Assembly: GCA_023238725.1 (NCBI GenBank)
Contig: CM041554.1
Location: 22,678,050 to 22,742,049 of the forward strand
Direction: 5' to 3'
From: Scortum barcoo
Lineage: Eukaryota; Chordata; Actinopteri; Centrarchiformes; Terapontidae
Length of the DNA stretch: 64,000 nt
Part shown: positions 24,622 to 37,500 of the stretch, in pieces
Position numbering within the stretch: position 1 is the stretch's first letter
How the letters are laid out: each line of letters starts with the position of its first letter
Notes under the pieces: model-generated
The model's input: only the letters and a program-made list of their open reading frames with translations
Told to the model about the DNA's origin: nothing
The model's database searches: none
Position numbers and translations under genes: made by a program

Positions 24622-25648
24622 TCAATACTTTGTTATATACCCTTTGTTGGCAATGACAGAGGTCAAACGTTTTCTGTAAGTCTTCACAAGGTTTTCACAC
24701 ACTGTTGCTGGTATTTTGGCCCATTCCTCCATGCAGATCTCCTCTAGAGCAGTGATGTTTTGGGGCTGTCGCTGGGCAACACAGACTTTCAACTCCCTCC
24801 AAAGATTTTCTATGGGGTTGAGATCTGGAGACTGGCTAGGCCACTCCAGGACCTTGAAATGCTTCTTACGAAGCCACTCCTTCATTGCCCTGGGCGGTGT
24901 GTTTGGGATCATTGTCATGCTGAAAGACCCAGCCATGTTTCATCCTCAATGCCCTTGCTGATGGAAGGAGGTTTTCACTCAAAATCTCACGATACATGGC
25001 CCCATTCATTCTTTCCTTTACACGGATCAGTCGTCCTGGTCCCTTTGCAGAAAAACAGCCCCAAAGCATGATGTTTCCACCCCCATGCTTCACAGTAGGT
25101 ATGGTGTTCTTTGGATGCAACTCAGCATTCTTTCTCCTCCAAACACGACAAGTTGAGTTTTTACCAAAAAGTTCTATTTTGGTTTCATCTGACCATATGA
25201 CATTCTCCCAATCCTCTTCTGGATCATCCAAATGCTCTCTAGCAAACTTCAGACGGGCCTGGACATGTACTGGCTTAAGCAGGGGGACACGTCTGGCACT
25301 GCAGGATTTGAGTCCCTGGCGGCGTAGTGTGTTACTGATGGTAGCCTTTGTTACTTTGGTCCCAGCTCTCTGCAGGTCATTCACTAGGTCCCCCCGTGTG
25401 GTTCTGGGATTTTTGCTCACCGTTCTCGTGATCATTTTGACCCCACGGGGTGAGATCTTGCGTGGAGCCCCAGATCGAGGGAGATTATCAGTGGTCTTGT
25501 ATGTCTTCCATTTTCTAATAATTGCTCCCACAGTTGATTTCTTCACACCAAGCTGCTTACCTAGCTTTGCAGATTCAGTCTTCCCAGCCTGGTGCAGGTC
25601 TACAATTTTGTTTCTGGTGTCCTTTGACAGCTCTTTGGTCTTGGCCAT
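24622..25648 (-). pseudogene. Tc1-like transposase, frameshifted
   Basis: DDE-type cut-and-paste transposase. The first frame (25648 down to 24866, 260 codons) starts MAKTKELSKDTRNKIVDLHQ and holds the paired-type helix-turn-helix region, a second DNA-binding helix set around LVNDLQRAGTKVTKATISNT, the first catalytic aspartate in IWSDETK and the second in FQHDNDPKH. The remaining part, with the third acidic residue in SPDLNPIENLW and the C-terminus ending ANKGYITKY, is in another frame (24936 down to 24622). One extra base in the run at about 24888-24894 accounts for the shift. A functional enzyme of about 340 residues needs all three acidic residues in one chain, so this copy should be inactive. 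Confidence 0.9.
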
Positions 25649-25815
25649 AGTGGAGTTTGGAGTCTGACTGTTTGAGGTTGTGGACAGGTGTCTTTTATAC
25701 TGATAACGAGTTCAAACAGGTGCCATTAAAACAGGTAACGAGTGGAGGACAGAGGAGCCTCTTAAAGAAGAAGTTACAGGATCTGTGAGAGCCAGAAATC
25801 TTGCTTGTTTGTAGG

Positions 25816-26010
25816 TGACCAAATACTTATTTTACAGAGGAATTTACCAATTAATTCATTAAAAATCCTACAATGTGATTTCCTGGATTCTTTCCCCCCA
25901 TTCTGTCTCTCATAGTTGAAGTGTACCTATGATGAAAATTACAGGCCTCTGCCTCTACAGGCCAATGGGACAACTTGCACAACTGGTGACTGACTAAATA
26001 CTTTTTTGCC

Positions 26011-26012
<2 letters not shown>
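25816..26012 (-). repeat. right terminal inverted repeat of the Tc1-like element
   Basis: Inverse of the left arm from TGACCAAATACTTAT at 25816 to TACTTTTTTGCCCC at 25999-26012. The last bases of the expected end (ACTG, then TA) are not present; TG repeats follow at once. Confidence 0.85.
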
Positions 26013-26098
<86 letters not shown>

Positions 26099-26114
26099 TA
26101 TATACAATAATATA

Positions 26115-26196
<82 letters not shown>

Positions 26197-26197
26197 G
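26013..26197. repeat. compound (TG)n(TA)n(CA)n microsatellite
   Basis: About 20 TG units, then roughly 110 bases of interrupted TA repeats, then about 13 CA units ending CACAGG. The whole block is close to palindromic (CCTGTG...CACAGG), so it can fold back on itself. It starts exactly where the transposon end should be. The Tyr/Ile/Thr/His-rich frames here are artefacts. Confidence 0.95.
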
Positions 26198-27540
26198 GAT
26201 GCTTCAGCTGGATAAAGAGAGCAAATAAAAAAAGGGAATAATGTTCCTGCAGCAGAACTTTTCTTGATTCTTGCATTTTATTCCCGACTATATCTCCTAT
26301 TGAATAATGTGGGAAATAAAGAAAACAACGGGAAAGCCTACTTTGTTCACTTATTCTTGAAGCTGTGCAGTGGATGAATGACAATGAACTCAGTATTTCT
26401 ATTTTTCACATCCTGTCTGCGCAGGATTAAGCAGAAAATGTCATATATTTGAAACGTGTATTATATGTGTATTATATGCCTGTTTTATCAAGTGTTTCCC
26501 ACAAGCAGCCTTATACTCATATACTGAGGTTGTGCCTAATATAGGAACAGCTAAACCCCACAGAGGTACAGTGGAAAAAAACAGGCTGAATGTAAAAAAA
26601 AAAGAGCTGTGTGTCTGGTGTTCTTGATTAGCTGCAGACCTCTCGTTGACACTACATGCAGTAGATATCCTTGCCTAGACACTGAAATTAAACTACTGAA
26701 TTAATAAAATAAAATGTCAGTTAGAGCTGGAGAAGGAAAGCAAAAAAATATAATATATACCTTAAAATACACCATGATAATTCCTCTCTTTTCCTGGTTC
26801 AGGTTCACTTCAGAATGAACAGTTTAAGACTGTGGCTGGCTGGACTGAATTGTGAAGTGACTCTGGTTAGATGTCACATGTCGCTGTAGCCTTTCTTTGT
26901 TTAATTATACAGGAATCAGAAAATCCATTTATTGTAAATTGTAGGTAGTGAGTATGAGATTTATAATTTATTTGGAGATTTATATATTTGGTGAGTAAAT
27001 TTGGTTTATTGTTTCAACCACACATCTAAACACCTTGAAATGAAGATGAAGGCCCCGCAGCTCGAACTGCTCATCTCATCTGAAAATAGCTAAAAGCTTT
27101 TAGTTTGTACTTAAAAGACACAGTTTGCCTGAGCCTGAATTTATAAACCCACTCCCCTTGATATAAGTAGAAAAAGTTAAACACCCACAGTGAGATCTTT
27201 AGAACAGCTTTGTATGAGCCATGTTCAAAATGTCCTCAGTGAGCGGAGAGTTAGAAACATTTCAGAGTGAAAAAGAACAGGAAAAGAAAAGATTACATAA
27301 TATTTTATCAGCATATAGCAAATGTTCTGAGGAGAAACAATGTCTTGAAAACTCCCATATTAAAACCCCCTGTGCCTCCATGTTACACCCACACAGGTGT
27401 TTCCACGTCTGTTGCCTGATTAGACCTCCTCTCAGGACTGTGTGGGATTCAGATTCGGCCTGATTGAGGTCTCGCTTTGTTGAGCCCATTAGGCCGGGAC
27501 GACTCAAACCTCTACACTTAAAGTCTGTAGGCCTTTTCCA
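26198..27540. other. spacer without recognised genes
   Basis: AT-rich intergenic DNA between the microsatellite and the CpG-bearing block. No coding exon or repeat family recognised. Confidence 0.4.
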
Positions 27541-27544
27541 CAGG

Positions 27545-27950
27545 AGGCAGGTTGACCTGTCACAGCGGGAGGAGTACAAGTGTTGCAGCGAGTGGCGCGC
27601 TTAATGCTGGGACCCTGAAACTGAAGCAGCGACATGGATTTCAGCCATCAATAATCTTATTATCAACACCTGTGCTTTCCCTGCCGCGACGCGTCAAAAT
27701 GTGACTGAATTCAATATGAAAGAGGCCTACAGAGTTTGGTGGCCTCACGTTGTTCCCGGCATTGCTCGGCCCGACTCCAACCTGACTTCTAATTAGCCGG
27801 GATAATTGAAAACACCTGCGGGGGTGCAGGTGTTAGGAGAGAGTTCAGCTCGGCGAGCGCCCAAACATCACGTGTTTACACTCCGCTCAACATAAATACA
27901 CGATGCTCTGCCATGTAACATCACCGTCGTTTAATTACACATGTAGCCAA
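27545..27950. promoter_or_regulatory. candidate conserved or regulatory block downstream of pigg
   Basis: Base composition changes to moderately GC-rich with many CpGs (GGCGCGC, CCGCGACGCG, CGGCGAGCGC). Interspersed are homeodomain-type TAATTA/CTAATTAG cores, a CACGTG E-box (CATCACGTGTTTACACT) and a forkhead-like TGTTTAC. It has no coding potential and lies about 130-400 bases beyond the pigg transcript end. That it is an enhancer is inference from composition alone. Confidence 0.25.
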
Positions 27951-28076
27951 ACACCGTGCGTTGTTGTCCAAGTAGCTCTGCAGCTCACCGTGCACCAGTC
28001 CCTGAGGTAATATACACCATGTATATGTAAAAAAACAGTACTCTCTTTCAAAACAGCTTCTTTAAATCAGCTCACT

Positions 28077-28365
28077 TTTATTCATTCGCAAACATTTACC
28101 TTAGAAGGAAAGAAATATTTAAATAAACTGCTCAAAAATACATTTTAAGTGCATTCTTAAGGGTTTTTTTTGCAAACCAAACATATAGCATCCAGAGGAA
28201 GGAGCATCCATTCACATACTGTGAACAGACCAGTGTACTAAATAGTGAGGCTAAGCCTATTGCAGTGTGTATCAGCCTAAAAGTCTTCCACACAGTACAA
28301 AAAGACTGCGCCTGACCCTTTGACTCAGGCGAATCCCTTAAGGGAAGACGTGCGTCTTTGGCTCC
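28077..28365 (-). other. pigg: pigg 3' UTR with poly(A) signal
   Basis: An AATAAA hexamer on the minus strand (28082-28077) lies about 285 bases after the pigg stop. The transcript end just beyond it is inferred. Confidence 0.5.
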
Positions 28366-28588
28366 CTAAGACTTACTGGAGCTGTGGCTTTGCTCCATCG
28401 TGTTGAAGAAGAGACAGACTCCCGCAGTCAGCAGCAGGTGCAAGGACTCGTAGAGCAATTTGGGTGAAAAGACGCTCCATATGAAGAGATGGTACCGCAG
28501 AACAGTTACCAGCACAATGTAGGCTGCAGCTGGCACGGACCTCAGCAGGGCCAAACAGTAGCAGCCATGGCCGACTGCAACCGGGCTC
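28366..28588 (-). CDS. pigg: pigg terminal coding exon with stop
   Basis: Acceptor TTCCACTCCACAG. It encodes SPVAVGHGCYCLALLRSVPA, TYIVLVT-like AYIVLVTVLRYHLFIWSVFS and a last span followed by NTMEQSHSSSKS and TAG (28368-28366). Confidence 0.94.
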
Positions 28589-31500
28589 CTGTGGAGTGGA
28601 AAAGGATTCATCAGAGAGGAGGAAAGCACGGGAGAGCAAAACAGACGGCTCTGTGCTGTGAATAACAGGCACACTTCCTGCAGAGCAACACAGAAAAAGT
28701 TTACACATGAACCAAAGTCATCCTAAGCTGCTTTGTTTTCTAAATGCTGATGTTGAATCAGTAAACCTGCAGATTGTTTGATGATTCATAGTGATGGCCA
28801 CATTTCACAGTTTTTACCTTATGCATGTACCCAGGAAGAATCCAATTATCTTCTCACAATAATACAAATTGCGGGCATATTCTGATAAAGAAGTTAATGA
28901 CTTCAAAACCTGCATGATGGGAGGGGGTGGGGGTAGCGGCAGTGCAGTTAGGAGATTAGGAGATGATGATGTAAAACCAAACACGCACGGATACACAATG
29001 ACTTGTGTATGCGTGCACTAGACTTTGTCCCTGATGCACTGAAACACGGGTGTAAATTAGCACAAGGATCTTGTTCATTCAAACAGGCAGAGTCCCAGCT
29101 GAGGGGGAGGAACTCCAAGCCTTTACCCAAGACAAGAGAAGTAGGAGACATGGGAAGTAGTCCAGTTTGGAGGTGGAAAATTCAATCAAAGGGCCAGTTA
29201 AATGCGCATGCACACACACACACGCACACGCACACACGTACACTTATAAAGATACATGAATGTGTCAAACGCTCACCAATATTCATTAACAAGCTTTTTT
29301 GAATGCAACAGCTCAAAACTGTGCCACGCAGGAAAAAGAAAAAGTTACACATTTGTTGCTATGCTGACCAGTTTATCATAAACTCAGTCCTGTTATGTGG
29401 TGTTGGACATCACTTCTTCTAGCTAAGATCACACTTGGATTCTGGAGAAGTGGGGCAGATCATTAGGATGAGCTACACAACTAGCCAGACAGACTGAAAG
29501 GGACAAATAGTGATTAAAGCTATTTAGTATTTCAGCTCCATGAAATTGGTGGACAGGTTGGAAAAATGATGTAGGAGAGGCTTAGATATCCTGACTTTTA
29601 AACCTAGTGTTGGTCAAGATCCTACACTTCCCATAATGCATCTAAATATTGTTTGTCTTCCCTGCCTGTTAAATGCCCAGGTCGTGGTAATATGGGTACC
29701 TAATTGTAAATCTGTGACCAGCAAAGTCTTCAGCTCTCAGATGATCAGAAATGAAGCTGGTGAGTATAACATCATGGTAACTTGGATGGAAATGGCAACA
29801 TAAAATAATCCCACTGTGCTCTGTGAATCAGCACAAAGGTCGAGCTCTTCAGCTAATAGATTGAATAGAGAACAGTGGCTGTTTCTGAATTTTTTTTTTT
29901 TTTCTCACCTCAAAGAGCCTCTTAAACATTCATGTGTGACCTCTCAGGTGGGTTAATGGGGTAAACAGTTATTCTGTGTTAAATCCTGCCAGTCTCTTGA
30001 TGGAGAAGATGTGCGACATCTGCGGCATCTTCTCTAATTCAGTTTTATAAATGAATGAGGTGATAAAGAAGCTTAGCTCAACTTTCGCATGATGTCATCT
30101 TTACATGGTTATTTGTGTGTGTGGTTAGAAGAGTGAAAATCCTACAAAAAATGAGCAAACTTAAGAAAGAAGAAGAAATAGGGCTTCTCAGTAAGTATAT
30201 TTTTGTATTAATGAACCCTTTTTGTGCACAGTGTAAAATGTGAAAAATGAAGGATAAGAGAAGCACTGACTGAGGGAGATCCCACTGTCCCACTGCTGGA
30301 AATCCTGCACCAAAATACTGAAGTGAGAGGTTGATAGAGGTCTCTGTTGTCCTTCAATGCCCTGTATTTCAAACCATTTCACTTTTGAGCTCACAAAGTG
30401 GCAAGCAGCACAAAAGATCAACTGTCTGTCACCGTCTCCATTTGTGCTTTTTCACAGCCCTCAACAAAAGGTAATTTCAAAGAGTCAAGGCAGCTTTAAG
30501 GGAATCACATACAGAGTGAAAACAGTATAACCTATATATACTTTTGTATATATGTCAAAATACCCGACTTTTTAGGGACATTTTAATGATAAAAGGAAAG
30601 TTGTGTCGATGTGTTTCCTCTGATTGGCCTGTTTTGGGGCGTTCAAAGTAATTATGTGCACTAACACAATAAAAACATTCTCTTCAAATTACAAAATTGC
30701 TTTAAGTACTGCCTGACTGTGCCAAGGGAGACCCACTGAAAGGTTATTGATCAAAGTCCATTTCCAGTACTTGCCTTGTGGTTGGGCTGCTGATGGTGCA
30801 GAGTGAATTGTAAATGAGCTTCTACCAGGCTATTTTAGAGTCTCTTTTTTCTCTGAGTGCACATTACAGGTGGGGTTTCTGTGGAAAGCACCACACTATG
30901 AATAACAGCAACAAAGAAAGATGGGTCATGTCTATGTTATGTTTAAAAGCTGGATTTAATGTGATGTTAGCTTGAGGGCCATCGTAGGGCAAAGTCAAAG
31001 TCCCTACAGTGGCCTCTGGAGGCTGCAGGGGATAACTGCAGCACACAATATGAAAATACGACAGACAGACCAAACAACATACTGGCGATTTGGCGTTTTA
31101 GAGGGTAAAAGCACAGTGAATGAAGATGTCGCCATCACCTCCCATAACGTCCGGCTTGTGTTGTTGCAGTTTTGGTTCAGAAATACGTCAATGCATGAGC
31201 TTTGTCTGAATTTAGTTTGTTTCACATTTTATGGAACAATTTAAACTTTCATGCATTAGATCAATTTCAGTTGTTATGTTGTTACTGGTTATTTTAAAGT
31301 GAGTGCGGTGCTGCAGAGAGGGGAGCTGGGGTCTGAAAAATTCTTTATTATTATCATAATCACACTGAAGTCATGAGTGCCGAATACATTTTAATATGTC
31401 TGTATTAAAGTGGAAACTGTGGGGTGATGAAAGTGAAGTTTTTATGGACATCTGGCCAGAGGTTTTGTCATGGATCAAACTTTTGGACACAGGAACAGAC

Positions 31501-34500
31501 ACATTTTTCCCTCAGGGCAGTGCTAAATGAAAGGTCGGGAGCTCACCGACATCATAATGTCATCCTCTGAGGACTTTTAATGTCCACATCAAATCTCATG
31601 GCTAGCCAGAAGCCTTTCTGGACCAAAGTGTTGGATGAAGGAATAGATCAACTGCGTCATCCCTCGGCTCCACTGTGAGCAGCACAAATATTTTAAGATG
31701 AGTAGAACTTTTCAACGAGAGACTGTCCGGACTACTGAAATGTTAAACACATCATATTCCAATGTGCGATCAAAGATTATTAAGAATATAAATCATGCAT
31801 GTGGGTATATGTACCCTCTGAGGTCTAATTTCTGTGGGACCTTTATATTACTAAAATTAAAACATTTCTTCAAATAATGTAGTGTTTTTTTATCACAAAG
31901 TCTCAGATATATCCTTTCTCTTATAGGTCTGTAAACAATAGAGGTAGGTTAAAAAACTCCTTTTATACAAATACCATTCTTCCGCTACATTAAAAGAGCA
32001 TTTTAGTTTTGGCTCAGTCAGCGGGGCAGCTGTTTCCCAGCCACAGACCTCATCAGTCAGCACTATGCAGGGGCCTCATGCTGAGGGGAAGCTGTACTTA
32101 TTGACTGCATTCGCACACATACAGCAAACCAGCTACTGGCCTCTCTCCAGTTAAGGTCTTATGCAGGTTAATCTGTTTACATGCATCTTTGATACACTGC
32201 GAGCGAGTCTCCTTGTTGCCATGGGTAAACCAATTAACAGAATATTTCTGTGCGACTGCACTGTCCCGCCCACAGAGAGGATTCAGAACTAAAAAGTTAA
32301 AAAAAGAAACGCTCAAAAGTAGCTGTAGTAACGCTGATGGTGTAGTGGTGTGTGTAAATTAAATTATACGTTCATTGGGACAACCTGCCATGTTAAAAAT
32401 GTGTTCTTAACCTACTTATTACTTTTAGTTACCTATTTCAAGAAGTTGAAATGGTTGGATGTTGCTGCTGTTGAACGTCTGAACACTTACCTGTCTCTCT
32501 CTGAGCTGAGGTAGCAGACGAGGTGACACGCCCAGAGCAGGGGCCCTGCATAAGTGCTCAGAGCCGTTAAGAAGATGGCAGGTGCTTCTACATAACTTTC
32601 CAGTCCGACGAAGCCGACTGAAATGTCGATGGTGGCAATGTTGTTGGAATTGCCCTGCAGGGGCACAAAGAAATCTCATTTTAGCAGCACCGACGGGACA
32701 GGAATAACTTACCCTGTATGCAGACAAAAATGAGTACACAAAGATCTGTGGGTGAAGCTTTGTAAGCAGTTCAGAGCTCTAAAGAACTGGCCCTTTGCTT
32801 TATCATCATTACTTGGAGCTTCTGGCGACTTCCCAGCGGCCCAGTTGTTTGTGTTTTCCAGTCCCTGACCGGAGCGGCACACACACACAGCTTTCTGTCT
32901 GGAGCTGGACTCTTGTTAGAGCCACTCAGGCTACTGTGCAAGTGTGCATCTGCGTACGTGCTAGCTAAAAAAACATGTGCATTTCTGGCTTATTTAACTT
33001 GGCTGGCTTCTGGGACAAGCCAAATGTGCCTTCAGTAAACTGGAAATATTAAACTTTTCTAACCTTGTTTTAGTGTCTTTTTTCTTGTTCAAAAAGCTTC
33101 ACTTCAAACTTCAGAATATTTTATTACTGTAACGCAATCAGGATTTATAGTCACAATCTAAAAGGTATTTTGGTACTGTAAATGTAAGATATATTCACAT
33201 GAGAAAAATGTGATGTTTCTTCAAATGTAATAATATGGAGCAACTTAAAAAGGTAGTTGAAAATCTATGCTGATATGAAGAACCATTTTGTAGCTTTAAA
33301 GTATATCTTAAGGTCTTATACATAGCCATTTCATCACAAGCTCGACCAGCATGTGAGAGAATCATTATAGCTTTTTTAATTTATTTAAAAAAATTTTATT
33401 TAGAGAATATTGGAATATATAAAGTGGTCTGTCTGTGTCTGGTCTGTCCACTGCAGATTATAAATTAGACAGGTTAAAATCTTAAATGCCTCCTTAACTC
33501 CAGTGGATCTAAACACATTACTGAACACTATTGAACCCAGTACAATTGTTCCGGGGACAGTCATTTTTAGCCAAACCTTTACAATAAAAGACTGTATCCA
33601 GTTCAAATTAAGTTAAAACACTTTAAAAACATGCACAGGCATAAGTATGTTCAAATTTGTGCTGCTCAGGTGTTTGATGAGATTTCTGGGACACACACTC
33701 GGGTTACTAAAGTCACCTGCGTCCTGTTGACGCCTCGGAGATGCAGCCGTCAAACACATCAATCACCCTGAGCCGCTGAGAGACGCTGTCATGTCTGCTC
33801 ACATCTCTTCCTACAAAGTTCAAATCGACTCATTTGTAGTAGTTAATTTTGCACGTGTTTTATTTCAATTTGACTGTGCATCGCAAGTGAAAATTACATT
33901 TAAAATTCATTGTGATCGCTAAGCTGTGGCATGTAATCAGAAGAGATCAAGAATGGCTTTCTTGTTGAATTTTGGATGCAATGACGATCCATACGCAGTA
34001 ACACATCACCATGCACACGGTTTATTTCCCTTCTGTGCGCACATCTCTGATCAGAGGGGATGAGAACATTAACAGCTGGCTCCATTTTAAACAAACACAT
34101 AACAAACATCAGTGAGCAGGTTGGAGGCTGCATATGGACATTTTCTACTTGCTTCCTTGCTGAAACCCTGCTGCGAACTCTCAAATCTAAGTGCCATCAA
34201 CAAACATATCACTGATGAAAAAACAGCAGTGCAAGAAATGTTTTATGATTGAATACTCATAACGACTAATGCTTTTTGCATGCAAAGACGTATGAATAAA
34301 ACAACACGCACCTCTATTTTGGAGAAAGTACTGACATCTGCAGTTTGTGTGACGAAGATAACTTGAAATGTTCTCCAAGCTGAAATATCTCCTATAACTT
34401 GAATGTTTACTGGAAGTTTCTTTAGTGAAATCAATCAAATGTGAAATGTCTACCTTTCAGTTCTGAGCTCTAGAAACATCTTTGTGATGACTCATACTTT

Positions 34501-37500
34501 TATAAAGAGGGTTTGCTAAGTCGCATCTGAATTCATACCCGTGCGGTGACTCGTCCCTGCTCGTGCGAAAACATTTGCACGAACCGGCTCATTTGTGAAG
34601 GATAAACACCTCCTTTCTGCTTTGGTGACCATCTGGTTTTGGGACAGCGATAAATCCCCAGAAAACTCACACGCAATGTCTGACTCGTCCATCACTGCAA
34701 ATTATCAAGGCAGCTAAATGCAAGCGGCCAAAATGTCTCCTGTCAGACAGTTAATTCATCATGTGATGCGATTCAACTTTTTCCTGACACTAGCAGTGTC
34801 TGCATCTGAGGTTACCTGGAATATTTTCCATAATCCTCTTGTGCTTTTTTATGAGCTTGGCTGCCAAAACACAAGGACACTTTGAAAACAACATCTTTCG
34901 GTCGTTATTCGTAATGAAACTTCTGCAAGCTCAACAGAAAAAGAAACTGTCTCTTGACCCTCCATTAATATCTTAAGTCGGATCAATTTGCAATCCAGAG
35001 CTCACTGATCAGCTGTAACTGCACTTGCTGATCAGATTTTAATTCAACATAATTTTGATTGTACTGCATGACACGGTTTTTGTTTCAGAGCAGCAAATTT
35101 AAACCACATATGATACTGCTTTACAGATCCATTATGGTTACAGCTTCGTTGAGAACGTTATTACTCAGAGGTCTGTAATTACATGCCTGGGCGCCTACAC
35201 TGAAAATTGTCTAGTGGTGGTCTATTCCCAAGCTCATCAAAGTATTAATGACCCAAGGGTGATGATGGTTATTAAATTGTTAGCGATGTGAAATTTCAGT
35301 GTTGACAACTATACGCATCTGCTAACCAAATATCTATCCTGGGCGGAGGCTAAATCAAAAGGCAGATATCGTATCTGCCTTTGAGGAGCACTCAGAGCTC
35401 ATAACACCGTAACACATCCATGGGAAACATCTAGTCCAGTTGGCCTTCATGCTATTCCTGGATGAAATATCACTTACACACAAACACTTCCTGCGCCTGG
35501 AGGTGCACCTATTACAGTCTCCAAAACTTTATCAGCAGTGATAGCTTTCCTAAATGTTACGACACTCTGTGTCACAGCGTTAAATTACGTGTCTCTTACA
35601 ATCAGACAAGAAAAACGTGCTACTGTTTTGTTGTTCCCTGAGCTTCCATTTGTAGATATGGGAGGTGGTGATTTTGGCCCTGATTCACATCTTCACAACG
35701 CAGTCAGCACCAATGGGTGCAGCAGTTTGTGAAATGATTGTAATCTGTAAACAGGTAATGGTTTGATAATTGTTTTTTAACCACAAGAATTTTTTCTTGC
35801 AGGGTGGATTTACCGGCCTGGACCACAATCACAGTTAATACGCAGAGGTCAAACAAGCTTCTTAAGAGACAAGTAGTAACTCAATCACTTTCAATCACTT
35901 TCCAAAATACCAATCACTACTACCCCTGCTGCACTATACATCTTTTTAAACATTTATTTATCAAAGTAAATTTCATTGAGAGCTCTTTTTCTGGAAGGCC
36001 ATCTACACGGCTCTTACACAGTCACATCTGGAGGTTAGTCAGGGTTTAAAAAGTTTAAAAAGTGGTACAGTAAAATCAACCTGAGCATCTCTGTGAATTA
36101 CGTGTTTTCCACCAAGCTTGGTGACGTAGTGATGTTTCAGCTAGTGAACTGCTGTAGGTGGCGAGCTAACCGAGAAAACACAAGCAAGCAGAGAACGGGT
36201 TGGCGCTTATCGGACACCAAAGCTTCCCAAACGTCTTTGTATTTTCTCTGTACTGTGATGTTTGGTATTTTGTTCTCAGGATTGTACATCATTTTGTATA
36301 AGAGTGAAAACAACTCAGATAACAGAGCTTGTCAACTGTTGAGTCACCACACAAAATTATAGGTTTACAAAATACTGAGAGAAATTTTTATGATGTTATC
36401 GCAATTCAAATGCATACAGATATAACCTTACTTAATACACCTCCAACATGAAGCAATACACAAGACAAAGTGATAGTTAAACCTTGATATCACCACTGAT
36501 GTTATCGCTGCTGCTTACCTGAAAGTAGAAGAAGGCCTGACCGAACCAGTAATGCATGATGGTGGTTTGGGCTGCGTCATAGTGGAGCTTCTTCCAGATA
36601 AACTGAGCCATGAGCGTCTGGATCAGCAGGCAGCAGCACAGCACTGGCAGGTTGTGAGCGCGAAACAGCAGTGAAACCAACAGAACCAAGCCACTGTAAA
36701 TCTCCCACAATCCCCTGCTCTTCAACTTGGCATCTGCTGTGATGATCTGGGATCGCAACAGGTCTTTGGTGCCCGTGAAGAGGATGCCCAAAACGAAGAC
36801 GTAAACAAAGCGCGCCTCCACTGTTCCCCTAAAAGAGAAAAATTACAGACTGTGTTATTTTTGCATTTGCAGTGAGCCAGAATCGATTCTTCTCCTTATT
36901 CAATATTCAAGTAATTGCGGTAAGTGACTTTGGGATGTGGATTCTGGCAGTCATGCTGTACCTGTCTATGCATTTAGTGATTATATATCCAGACACGAGA
37001 AAAATGATTTCATTCAGACTCTATATACTGAATAATAAAAGGAAAATGCTTCTTATCATGTAAAGGTGACAACAAAAGCGGAAAAACAACAGAATATAAA
37101 TATATCAGACTAATTAACACAACCAAAGAAAACTATCTCAACAAATCAAAATGCAACAGAGCATAAAAATAAGACGGAAAGTCTGCACATAAAGAGAGTC
37201 ATATCATCCCTGTGATACTGACATTTTCTTGTAGATAAAGAAAATGTTGATAAATGGGGCATCTCTTCAAACACAATTTTGATAAATGGGTATGGAGGGT
37301 AAAAGCTCAAAACAATAGTTCACATTTAGCTGAGTGACTCATCATCATATATTTCATTTATTAACCTTAATTTACAGAAACAGTCTGCAACCACAAACAT
37401 TTTCTAATATGACAGTCTATTACACCTGTGCTTCCTGCACATTTCACTCAGAGCCTTTTATAATAGCTTTTCAAAGTTCACTACTTTAATTAATTTCATA

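Larger units (their letters stand above)
24412..26012 (-). mobile_element. Tc1/mariner transposon, non-autonomous through a frameshift
   Basis: A 1.6-kb element with long terminal inverted repeats of about 195 bases at 24412-24605 and 25816-26012. The outer ends mirror each other: cagtggggcaaaaaagtact on the left and tactttttTGCCCC in inverse on the right. The inner ends also match (AAGTATTTGGTCA and TGACCAAATACTT). The left end abuts the TA dinucleotide expected for Tc1-family insertion at 24410-24411. The right end lacks the final ACTG and the TA copy; it runs straight into a TG tract. Within the repeats the two arms differ in a block of about 20 bases (24467-24483 against 25945-25970). The transposase gene on the minus strand is broken. 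The family is common in fish; I do not assign a subfamily name. Confidence 0.92.

Noticed and set aside
24996..25667. 223-codon plus-strand frame opposite the transposase
   Set aside because: Complete overlap with the transposase reading frame on the minus strand, which carries the real motifs; this is a shadow.
25851..26384. Frames rich in Tyr/Ile and Thr/His on both strands
   Set aside because: They are produced by the compound TG/TA/CA microsatellite and the transposon end.
32425..32739. 104-codon minus frame rich in Cys, His and Arg, resembling a zinc-finger-like peptide
   Set aside because: The same DNA in another frame is a well-matched pigg exon with correct splice sites and phases.
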